Below are positions 34,961-47,300 of a stretch of DNA of 64,000 nucleotides, piece after piece. Origin of the DNA: Euwallacea fornicatus (lineage: Eukaryota > Arthropoda > Insecta > Coleoptera > Curculionidae); the NCBI RefSeq assembly GCF_040115645.1, contig NC_089541.1, forward strand, positions 6,448,001 to 6,512,000. The letters are read 5' to 3'. Position 1 is the stretch's first letter. The number at the start of each line of letters is the position of its first letter. A model generated the notes under the pieces. That model did no database searches and was not told where the DNA came from. It worked only from the letters and a program-made list of their open reading frames with translations. A program made the translations under genes and the position numbers.

Positions 34961-35480
34961 TGTGTGTGTTATATGTGTAGGGTTACGTAACTAACCCTGC
35001 GCTTTGCTTTCGTGTCTAATCATTTTGTAAATATGAGTTAAGTGTAAGTTCGATAAGGATTAGACAGTAGGAATTACTTTTAAGTTAGAAATACCCCTTG
35101 AGGCACGGCACTGGTAAGCATTGGCTAGAGCATGAGAATTTCCCATGCCATGTCTTGTCGATGTTGGAAATCCCCGCAATAAACCTTGTTGGTTTCACAG
35201 CTGCAGTTCCAATTCCCGGTTAAGACGCCACGGTTTGATGCGGCTAATGGTGCAGATGGCACCCTGGTCAAGGTACGCCCATGGTCTATCACCATGGGTG
35301 TTGGTACTTAAGGATGGACAAGGCATGGAGGGCTCTCTTTTCTTGCCCTTTTTTTTGGGATACGGTCGGTCATTGTAACGCAGTCGTCATGTCCGCGCTC
35401 ATTACATTCATTAGTCTGTATATTCCGTATTAATAAACGAAAGCTTGTATACCTTCTCTCTGACCTGTGATTTCATTACA
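34961..35480 (+). repeat. Possible LTR-like or retroelement fragment
   Basis: A GC-richer block that starts TGTGTGTG and ends CATTACA. Near the right end it has a polyadenylation-like AATAAACGAAAG, which could mark an R region followed by a short U5. No convincing target duplication was found and the left border is uncertain because it is a GT repeat. Confidence 0.35.
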
Positions 35481-36240
35481 AAGATATAACCAACATCATA
35501 TATCTTAAGTAGTATCGAAAAACACCCGATGCTACATATGTTTGTAGTTTTTAATTCTTTCTGAAATAGAACTGGCATACTTAAAAAAAATTGTTTTATT
35601 TTCTATACTAGCAAAATCATTAAAAATTCCAAAAAAGTGTTTTACGGAATAGAAACTTGAAAATTTATTGTTGGGTTTATCTTTTAATTCTAAACAACTT
35701 TTCATAGTACATGTTTTCTCTAAAATTAAAAATAAAGGTAGTTTAATCAAGACCCATTTTCATAATTTTCGAATCTCCCTATATGAAATAATATATTCAA
35801 ATTTTGTAAACTGCGCTTTGAATTTGCAGCTACGCACTAACTTTTACTAAGAATAAAATTTTCTGATAAATTCATATGAACAAAAGTGCCATATTGGGCG
35901 TACTTTCTGCAAGTCAGTGTTAAAACTTAAATCTTATATTCGTACGGGAAGCTGGCAGGATTATTACGTCATGGTTTTGTATATATCGATAAGACATCAT
36001 AAACGTTGCCATGACTGGTCATTGTTATGGACAATGGACGTCATTCGGTGACACATTTTTTATTTCCGCTATCGATATTGAATCGAATATGGGGTTGGAA
36101 ATATATTCAAATCCATAGCAATTAACAGAAAATAAAATTATACTCTAGTTTTATTGAAGGTGTTAAATGTGAAAAATATGTAATGAAATTGACGTTACTG
36201 TACATGGTAATAAGGTATTTACTTTTATTCTTAGATATAA

Positions 36241-36430
36241 AATTTATGTTCCATACCCGAGGAGACACGTATGGATGAGGACGGAGAGCTTTTAGCGGAC
36301 ACAGGAGGGTGAGGGCTGCGACTTGTACGGTAAATGGAAAGAGTGTATGGACGAGGAACAGCACCCTTCTCACGAAGTGATGCCTATTGGTGATTCCGGG
36401 GAACTTCAAGATGAAGATAGAGAAGTTTAA
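36241..36430 (+). other. Short open stretch in a GC-richer island, unidentified
   Basis: One frame is open for about 40 codons, including GKWKECMDEEQHPSHEVMPI, in the middle of AT-rich DNA, and ends at TAA near 36428. No start codon or splice pattern supports a host exon. It may be a transposon protein fragment. Confidence 0.2.
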
Positions 36431-38229
36431 TCGGTCGGTATCCCAAGAAATATCAACTCGATACTATATGGGCAAACAAGACCGCCATAGTGCCACGCCC
36501 ACATGTCTGATTTACTAATCTGCTATAAACAAAATAAAAAAGAAGATATGAAATTTATAGCCTGCCTGTTTATGGGTTGAAAAAGATCATCAAAAATCTG
36601 CAATCAGGAACACTTTTTGTATCGATTTGAATACATATACTCGTACATGTACATGTGTCTATTGATTCTATTTGCAATATAACCTACCATATAACTAATA
36701 TTAATTTTGCTGTCAGCTATAATAGCCATACAACATTTCTCCATTTTAATTGTTGTCAATATTCAATGGGTTTTAGATTATTTTTATCGTTATTGCTATT
36801 TATGACCAGTTCCTATCAGCTACAGCTCCAGTCAACACCTACCGCATAAAACTGTATTTTGTTTGAATTATGGTCCAACAGGGAGTACTTTTGGAGGGTT
36901 TAAAATGTGGTGTTCATAAAAAAAATTCATAAAAAATATATCTACTACCCACACTTAATATTAGTAGTCACACATCGTCAAGCGACACATGCAAATAGAT
37001 TTGGACTTTTAAATGAAGTTTTTGCATCAACTGTAAAAGCATTTCCTATTGTATTCATAATAATTTTAATTGCGCAATAGCAATTCATAGGATATATAGC
37101 TATCTTAATTAAAGTAAGGTTCTTTCATAGTGTAATTGTCAGGATTTGGTAGTTGAATCAGCTCATTTGCCAGAAAGATTTGGCTTTAAGACAAAACAGA
37201 CTATATAATAGGTTGAAATTTATTTCAAAATCTCAAGTTAATTCAATGTCAAATTTCATATAGGCACCTTAGATTGATAATTTTATACATTTCACAATTG
37301 TCTATTTTAGATATAAATATGCTAAACTAGCCTTGATTGCGTCCTACCGTGAGGCGTTCCTCATGTTATGAATAACCGAAAGGCTGTTGTCTTAGCATCG
37401 ATTTGTTCTACATAAAAATTCGAATAAATGTCATCGGAAAAATTCACATTAAGCTGTAAGAACATCAAAGTTTATCAGCTGCATGGTCGTACTTCAGCTG
37501 TACTCAGCATGGCATATTAAAAAAAGACATATTTAAAATAAAAAAATGTATCTTTATTCGACCTACTTTTTTATTTGAAGGCCAACAGTATGTTTCTAAT
37601 AAATAAGATTACAGGTTGGGATACGACTTACAGATAAGTACTTAATGCCTATAGAAACTTTTACATAGTATAGTACGTCTAGGAAGCCTGGATTTACAAA
37701 AGTAAAGATTTGTTTTCTTTTCGTTTGAATAAAATTTAATTACACATAAAAACTCACAAACTTGTTTTATTTGATGATGCGTTAGCAATTCATCCTTAAA
37801 CAAATCTCGAGTGTCTCGGATATGCCTAACGATGAATTGGGTTAATTCATTACTTTCACCTAGTTCTTTCCTACTGACTCTAAAAGAGCTGCTACTAATT
37901 GAATTTTAGCAGTAATATTCAAAGTTTTACATTTTTTTTGTCATTTTCTATAAACGCTTTTCTCAACAAAATTCTTTCTAGACGTACTATACATTTATAT
38001 ATACTACGTACGAGTACCTATTTTGACGTCTCAGTTATGTTTTCTTCAATAGCGTAAGTCCCAAAAAAAGTAAAAAATCAGGGGTAAATTTGCTGATTAA
38101 AATTTTAAGAACAGTATCCATCAAAAACAGCATAATCTTCACGTCTTAAAAATAAATAGAACTTTCTTAAGTATACCTATCTTAATTAAAGTTACAAAAA
38201 GCGTTTAGAGGGCAATACAATACAGAAAC
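36431..38229. other. Intergenic region before the SLC5 gene 3' end
   Basis: 1.8 kb, AT-rich; no gene, RNA or mobile element recognised. Confidence 0.55.
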
Positions 38230-38235
38230 TTTATT
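38230..38235 (-). other. Polyadenylation signal of the SLC5 gene
   Basis: TTTATT (AATAAA on the gene strand) lies about 130 bp past the stop codon at 38364. Confidence 0.5.
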
Positions 38236-38363
38236 AATGTCTTTTATCAAAGTTATTAAGTACTGATACAGCTAGAGATCACAGACTTGCTAAGGCACCG
38301 AACCCAGTTCTGAAGAGCAGTTCTTATATACCGACGCTTTCAGATCAGTTACTCTAGCTCAAA

Positions 38364-41300
38364 TCATAACTTTGTCTTGTAAGTACCATTGACTTCTTCC
38401 ATGGGCATATCCGGAGAATACCCCGCATTCACAGTACCATTCGTAACATCACTCTTTTTCTCAACCTCTAAATCTTGTTTACTATGCGTGGCAGTACTGC
38501 TGCTCGCAACTGAGCTATTTCTCTTCATTTTCCCTTTAGGTTCTTCTATAAGGGCTTTTGAGACATATTGGCGTTTCTTTCCAGGAAACCAGTGCGCCAT
38601 CTTACGCGCCCATGGATGTATCAGTTCTTCGTCGTATTGATCTGCTTCACTGGCAGTAAAGAAGGACACTGTCCATCCCACCAGGACGGTAATGATGCAA
38701 CCCAGGATGGAGTAATACATGTAGGTTATTGAGTAGAGGGCTGTCAGTGGGTCTCTGCAATAAAAGAGGGGGTTTTAAGGAGTTTTAGGACCCGAAGTTG
38801 GTTATCTAATAGCAAAATCTTTTTCTAGTTTCCGAGTGAATTACAATAAAATCTGAATTTGTTAATAACATTTTTAGATGAAATTCTTTTAGTACAAATT
38901 AAGACTTCAAGAAACGATTTTAAATGGATAAAAAAGACAATGATAGATTGACAAATACAACTCAATTATTTCAAATTGTTTTCAAACAATGTTCGCCCGT
39001 TTGGGTACATTCAGCACAATGTTGACGTTTTTATTTTGTTTTTTACATGAATTAAATTCTTTTAATTCCGCATTGACCCTGAATGCCTCATTTGCGGGTC
39101 TCTTGCATTGTAGAGGTAATCTCTGGCAAATGGATTTGGACATACTTTCAAAATTGCTAAAAGAGGCATAAAAATTTCCCGATATCTGAGAAACTACATT
39201 ACACATTAAAAAATGGTTTGCCATACATATGGAGCTCAAAAAGACGGTTAATTTGAAGCAATTTTTCAGTCTATTTTGGATATAAATCGTCAGTTTTTAA
39301 TTGGAAATTTTTGAGAACATTTTTGAGGAGCTAGTTTATGTTTAATTTGGTTAATTTTTATTCTTTTTGACATTGCATAGCTCATTTTGATTTCGGATAT
39401 ATTTCGATAAATACGATTTAGACTTTGAACAGTTCCCGCTGCTTGTAGGTGCTTATTTTATAGTTAAAACACTATAAGCAGTGAGATACAAAGATATCTA
39501 TTTTGTGGTTTTAATTTTATTTTTTATTTTTCATGGCATTAGCTATGATTAACTTCACATTCTGAAGTTCTCAGAAGTTGCCTACACGTGAAATTTTGCG
39601 TTTGCGTACAAAAAAACTTTTCTTAAGAAAACGTATTTTTCTTGAGAAGGGTTCTTTCCACATATGTTTAGTATTTGCTCTTTGTATTTCTCCTGTAATG
39701 TATTTAATAAGAAGATGAGGTAACTTTTTTTGGTTATGCACAACTTAAGAAGGCAGAGCTGCGCGCGTTCATTGGAACGCACTCCATGTCTAGTGCTTAA
39801 AAAGACCTTGTTTTATAATTGAATGTTTGTTGATTAGTATGTACATAGACATATAACGCAATTTCATCTCATGTCGTTTGGCATAATATCAAATTTAGAA
39901 GTAAAAATAAAATCCTATTAACTCCCTCAAATTTGATAATTGATTCAAGATTTTTACTAATAATTATTTTTATTAGTTCAGTTTGAGGGCTGTAAATTGG
40001 CCGTTAACAAATAACTGCAAGAAAACATTATTTCAAAGATTTATCATTCCAAAAGAGAGATTGATAGACAGTTCATCTCAAGGGCTGTAAATTGAGACCA
40101 TTAAAAAATCACTCAAGGTGTCATTAATTTCTACTTCACTTCTAATCACTCAAGGTATCTGTTTCCAAATTGAAAACCATCAAAGACCCGATTTTAAGAT
40201 ATCTCCTTACAACTCGGTTATTTTCAATTCCACGACATCTTGTAAAAGGCGACTGATAATACAAACTTTACTGGGTTGTAAAGGGATGTTTAAGGAATAA
40301 ACCGATCTTTTATATTTTCGAATGAAATGAAGAAAATTTTGGGTAAATATGTGACGCCAAAACAGTCTAGTGCAATTTTAATTTCTCTTTCTAAAATTAC
40401 AAAAATTTTTGAAGATGTAATTTTCAAATTTTTTAATAATGTTATGATAATTTTCCATGAAAATATCAGAAAATAAATACTCTTAGCGGATTTTTCAAAT
40501 TAAATAATCTGATCACCTTGGATTAGCGAAAACATACAATCCTGAAAAAGTTCCAGTCATTTTTCCCCAAAATCAATACTCGGAAGGGTAAAAACCCTCA
40601 AAACAGCAGATCCCATGTGTATGAACTCTCGGTTATTTATTGCCACCTGACTTCTGGACCCCCCCCCCCAAGAAAGATGATTAATTTCGTACTTTTCCCG
40701 AGACAAAAATAGCCGAAATTAATTTACTTTTATTTCACACACAAAATAATTTATTACACTTTTAGGAAGCGTAAAGCAGATAATAATTTCGGTTTTTCCT
40801 CGGTTTCGCGTCACGAACAATAAGAACTTTAGACAGGAATTAGTTTCATGCAACCGAAATTTATCTTTCAAAAGATTCCTCAAGTACTTACGATTTTTCA
40901 GCCCTGGTGGTATTTAGGGGGGCCAGGGGGTCGTTGTAGATCGTGTACGGTGAAATAGTGGTCGTGGGGGTCCAAGAAGCGGTCCTGTGTTCTAACTTCA
41001 GAATGTGATCGTTGAAGGAGGAGTTTGAGCAACCATCAGTGTGTAAAGGCAATTTGGCTGCTGGAGGTTTGTCCACGGTCAAACCACCGAAAGTTATCCA
41101 CAGAATTATTATATGTCCTACCATGACCCCTATGGATGCTCCCTGAAAGTATAAAAAATTGCTAATCAAAGACACATGGGAATAAAGTAATTAATTTTTT
41201 TAATATTTGGAAGTCACCTTTAATCAGATAAATCATCATAAATCCCTAAAACAATAATGTTGACGTAAAGTGGGTGAAAGTGTACTTTAATGGTTAAAGT

Positions 41301-44300
41301 TTCATGATGGTTGAGCAAGCGAAGCGATAGAACTACTAAAGTATTTATCACCACGGACAATGAGGCTATGAACATGGAGAGGACTGAATGATTTAATGGA
41401 GAGATGTCGGCGATACTGGAATGTGAAAGGTTAACCTGCGGGTTCGCGTATGGGTGGATTTATGAAGATAATGCAAACACTTTAGCGGATAAAATTAACC
41501 ATATGGGTAATACTTAATTAGGGAAGATTTAAACTCGGCTGAAAAGTGTCTTTACAAAATTAATATCTAGGGTGTGCTGTGGCTTCATGTTTGAGTGACT
41601 CCTCTAAGTTATACAAGTTTCCACGTAATAAAATAACTGACGATGTTAGTCAAAAAAGTTACAAGGAGCTCGTGAAGTTTGTTGATACTAGCAGTAACTT
41701 TATGTCGTCAACATCTTCGTCTGTAGTGCCAGATCTAAAAATAAACACTCAAACATAGTGATATTGCTCCTACAAGTAATGCAAACACATTTATTGATAA
41801 CTTGGCATTCTTCTTATATGATTGACGGAACATGTTGAAGATCTCATATTTAGCCAAAAATCCATGAAAAAAGAGCCTCAGTATTCATTTTCTACTGTTC
41901 TTTTACTATATCAGGGAAACCTTACGACGTGGTCTGTAGATGTTGAGAAAGCGAGACTGAAGAAATTGTGTTAGCCTAAACAAGATTATGCAGCTTTTCA
42001 ACCTCGTTCCATATGGTCTAGGAATAAAGGTTGTTTTCAGAGAATGGTTTTATCCAAAGAATTTATAGTCTTTTAAAGCACTTTTTATCACGACAGGTGT
42101 CTGATCCCGCTTTTTTTTATAAAGCTACCACGGACCCAAATTTTTGCAAATAATTTGTTGCGTTAGATCACATGAGCTCAAATTGCAAGCATAAAATTCG
42201 TTGTGGTGCCTGTTGTGGCCTACTCTTTGAATGGGCATGAATTTACCATAGAGCTCTATTCTTATGGTGACTGCTTTTATGATGGCTATTTCCCTCTAAT
42301 TAAGTTTGCTTCTCTTATTCATGCCACGGGCTCATATCATACACTTCAGCCAAAAATTAGAATTGCAGAAAGCTCTAACACGTAGTTTTCCGTTGCACAA
42401 ACGCGTCTATGCTAGACTGAAAAGGTCTGCTTAAGGTGTCTGCCACAGCTCCTCCATTATTTATGACTACATAACTTTTCTCATGTTGACGACATAAATG
42501 ACGTGTGTAAAACTCTGGGGTCTTGGTTGAAAACCCTAATTTAGGGTTCGGACCGACACCGGTATATGTGGAAGGTTAGACATACGGTTAAGCTATCCTT
42601 CGACAGAATTGTCAATATTGGGTGTGGTTCGGAATGTGTTAGCTACGTTCACGAACTATTGTGTGAATATGGAACAAACGTTTTTTTTCTTTCCACACGT
42701 TTCTTTAATGAATACAAAATTATTAATTAATCGCTCCTATTAATGCACGGTTTGGCAAATTTGATAAATAGGCCGCGTTTGTAGTTCGCTATACTGACAA
42801 AGAGGATTTAGTATTATATAGAAGTCTTTTAACATCACGTACAGGGTGTGGCGCGGGAACAAAGCGTTTCCAAAACGAGTAGTACTTGGCAACATTCAAT
42901 ACGCATTTTATTCTTTGGCTCATAACTCTTTATTATTATCTTGCACTTGCCACCATGGAGCCGTCGTGGACGTTGGAACGTCGAATGTGTGTTTATGTTT
43001 GTTTTGTTAGAAGTGGTGAGTCTGTGACTGCAGTTTAGCATGAGCTTAGTCGCAGATTCGATATTAATAAAAGTGATTCTGTTCCCACCCGTGATACAAT
43101 CATTACAGTGGGTTAAAAATTAGAGAACAAGAGGGTCAATAATGAAAAAAAGCCTTCCGGCCCTCAACGTATTGTGCGTACTCCAGAACACATTGAAAGG
43201 GTGAGGTCAGCGATACAGAGAAGCCCACTTTGTTCTGCTCGAAAACATGCCATATGTAATTTTCTGTTCATGATTATAAAATGCTATGTGTTGTTAAAAT
43301 AAGATATGAATTACATATCACAAAACTAGCGATTTTATTATTATTTTAAAAACACTCGATTCCCATGCCACGTTCTGTATTATGTTCAATGGCTTTTATA
43401 CTCTGTTTATAGTAAGAAGCTTTGAATGTTTCAAAATAGGCCGCAACCTCGAATTCCACCTTTTCATTATTGGCAATTCTTTCTACCCAGCCATTTTTTC
43501 AAGTTAGAAATAGAAAATAATCGGAGGGGGTTGAATCTGGCGAATAGGGTGGGCGAGGAAAAAGTTTGAAACCAAGGTGATTGATTTTGGCCACCGCGAT
43601 GATGGAACTGTGGACTGATGCATTGTCTGGATGAAACAAGATTTTCTTTTTCGCCAAATGTGGTCGTTTTTTCCTAATTTATACGTCCAAATGCTACAGT
43701 CAATTTGTATAACATTCTCCGTTTATTGTTTTTTCTTTAGAGAGATAATCAATAAAAATTATCGCACGTGCAACCCAAAAAACTGACGCCATAACTTTCT
43801 CCACAAATGGAACGGTTTTCGCCTTATTTGGAACCGATTCTCCATTTTGACTCCATTGTTTTGACTGCTCTTTCGCCTCAGGTGTGAAATGATGGACCCA
43901 TGTTTCAGCCATGGTTATGAATCGACGCAAAAAGTCCGCTTTATTACTGCGAAACTTTGCCAAACACTCCCTTGAAACCTCCTCACCGTGCTGTTTTTAT
44001 TCAATTGTGAGTAATTGCAACATCCATCTTGCACACAGCTTTCTCCTATCCAATTGTTCGGTCTAAATGCGATGTATAGGATTTTTTGAAATGCCCATCT
44101 TCCAGTACAATTTCGCGGATTTTCATCACAATGGAGTGATCAAATCTGGAGTGTCATTGGGTCGACCACTGCAAAGTTCGTCTTGACAGCTGGTAGGACC
44201 GAGTTTCAACTCTACAACCCAGCATTTTTAGTTGTTAACGAAAGATCAGATTCCCCCATAGTAGAACCGGACTTTGCTTTGATGTTGGATGGATTAAGAC

Positions 44301-47300
44301 TTTTCAAATAAAAATATTGAATCACGTATCGATAACCAATTTTTCCATGTTCACAAAATCACCAAAAGCGTTCACTAAAAAGGCTCCTATAGAAACATAA
44401 ATCAAGGTAGCACCCTCCAACTTTAGACTTACGTTTGTAAGGTTAGGTCTTTGTACTATACGCAACTTTTTAATAAAAAAAACGCCATCTACATGCCCGT
44501 TCGCGTACTTCTGGGACTATCCCCTTATGTTTATAGAGACTTCTTTTCTTATTCTGATCCAAGAAAGATCTCCTTAAATTTTCGCGCTATGTTTAAGAAA
44601 CACCCTATATATTTCTTCCCTTCGATGTTACACGCCAAGGGAAGAATTCTCGGGTTAAATGCGAACTTGACTATCTCGCTATTTGTAGCTAAAGCGGATT
44701 TTCCGTTAAATAAACTTAAATATTCTGACATGTGTGTGCAGTGTGCAGCCTGATTTTATTGCCAGAGGCAAAAGGTTTAAACAGTCGCTTTCGCGAGGGC
44801 ACATGTAATGGGATTTGTCACTTCTATCGCTTCGTTGGATTAGTTGTCACTCGAAATGACATCGTTCACCCATGTCGGCATGCATGAGCTAAAATCCTAG
44901 ATCCAAAGGGAGTTTTGCTCTAAAAACACCCTAGCTTTCGCTGCTAAGTCAGAAGTTAGTTAAAATTGTTCTCCAAAATATTACTTTAAAAATTTCGAAC
45001 GTAGTCAACGCAGCGGTGCAGATATGTGCACGGGCACATGTATTTATAAATAGGATAATTCCGCATCTACCTGGAATCAGAATTAATTATTTTTTAAGCG
45101 CATTGCGGTGTAATTGCATGTATATGTGCGAGTCTATATAAAATATGAATAAAACAAGCTCCTTGTAAAAATAACTTGATACGCAATGCTCCCTTTGACG
45201 TTCCTGCAGAGGGCCAATTTCAATTACTATGCAAATTAATTATATACTTAAACGATCTGGATCATGTTTTCTGGAAAGTTCGCCTAGTAAACATCGCGAT
45301 TTTTAATCAGGAAGTCTAGATTTAGGGCCACGAAATCCGGGAAAACAAATATTTACTTCTTTAGCTGATAATTGGCTTTGAACTTTACTCAGCTGTAGAG
45401 AGGTTGACGATGCGAATGTTTAAAATTCCCGAGTCACTCGCGAGGCTTTAAGCACCGCTTATCACCATTAATCAACGAACCTCCACTAACAGTATTGATT
45501 CGGCTTTCCACATGGACGTTTAAAAAATGACATTTAAATTATTATTAATCATCATAATGGATACGAGTCGAGTTCCATTTACATCCGAACCGGTTCCACG
45601 ATTGATTAAATCCGAATTAGATTGATTGCCCTTTGAAACGCACGAATCATTTATGCAATTAGGAAGTTAGTATTAATCAGACCAAGAAATTTGACTATGT
45701 ATATTCCAGCCGTTGCTCCCCGTTGTTACCTCAGGCAACTTTGGGACAAATAATTTACCCGGTTATGCCTTAATCATTGACGATGCATGTGGGGGGTGTG
45801 TGCGTGACTGAGTAACCCTGTCACTAATTTACTCCTTCCAACAACAATTAACTATTGTAGGTTACAAACAGAACTTCTTGTAGAGTAGAGTACCTACTTC
45901 CAGGGTTAAAAATTGATATGAAAATGTATGGCAGCCCTACCATCATGAAACATAGCCAGTATTTATTAATGGCACATTGTAACTTATCGTGAAGTGCTTC
46001 ACAAGTTGCTGAGAACATCCCCATTTTAAATAAGACTAACAATAACAACCAAACGAGAATTGAGTAAAATTAAGTGCGCGTATTGCAAGTGAAGTTGCGT
46101 CGCAGAGTGAAATCGAATTCGAGCGTTGCAAGTGAAGTTGCGTCGCAGAGTGAAATCGAATTCGAGCGTTGCAAGTGAAGTTGCGTCGCAGAGTGAAATT
46201 GAATGTGAGTGTTGCAAGTAAAGACGCGCTGGAGATTAAAATGGAATATTTATGGCGTGCAGTTTCTTGAAAACAACAGCAAATTGCACATGTTTTGTTG
46301 AGTCCCCTCGCAAGATTCTACGACGATGGACATTTTCTAATACCAGTGAATTTAACTTTATTATTTTTATTTATCTATTGATTTTTTTTTAATTCAAAGA
46401 CGAGTGAACACAAAATCGCAAACAAACCAATTTCTTATCAACAAACAAATTTTTTCATTGTTTACATAGTATTTAACTGAGATTGCATTGCATTTTTCGC
46501 TAAATTTATAGTTGTTTTTCTCAAAAACTAATCGATACATTTTGATGCGCAATACACGACTGAATGCAGTTTTGAAAGACCTTTAATGAGAGGTGTCACT
46601 TGATCACATTTAAAAAGTATCGATCATTTTGCACTATTGGTGACGTACAAAATTTTGAAAAAAAAACAAATCTCAAAAATAGTATGTTTTGTCATATTCA
46701 ATGTTGCTTTGAATTAAAAAAAAATTATATATTTGTTAAAATACAAAGGGGGGTGAGCACAATATAAAGCCGAGCGGTATATGTTCTGAACGTTTGAGGC
46801 AAATAGTCAATTTTTTTTCTTCTATTTTGTTCGGGATTGTGTATCTGTCGTGAATATATGTATTTTGCTTCTTTTCCTTTGTTTTCTATAAGTAAACTAA
46901 AATAAAAAATACTTGTTTCTCGCGGTATATTGCGGTGACGTTGGGCTGAAATGATGGAGTGACACAGATAAATGGGGCGGTACAGGTGATATTTACCTTC
47001 CAGTTGGCCACAGGAATCAATATGGCCATAATGAAGACACCCAACAGTGGCCCTGAGGTGGCTGAAGTAACCAACATTGATGACTCAATAACTCCATCCA
47101 ACAATCCAATCAAAAACGAGATGCCCATAATGATGAATCCGAAAATCACGCTGATGAGTTTAATACACAGCAGCTGCTTGGAGTCCGTCAACCCTTTCAA
47201 GAATGGCAAAGGACGCACGAAGTCCTCAAATGCCACTGTAGCTAACGAGTTCAAGATGGAAACGTTTAAGCTAAAAATAAGAAAGTTCTTATTTAATTTT

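Noticed and set aside
40659..40669. Run of 11 C
   Set aside because: Simple homopolymer in an intron with no associated feature.
46026..46217. 63-codon minus-strand open frame with repeated peptide
   Set aside because: It is a translation of the 43-bp minisatellite, not a gene.
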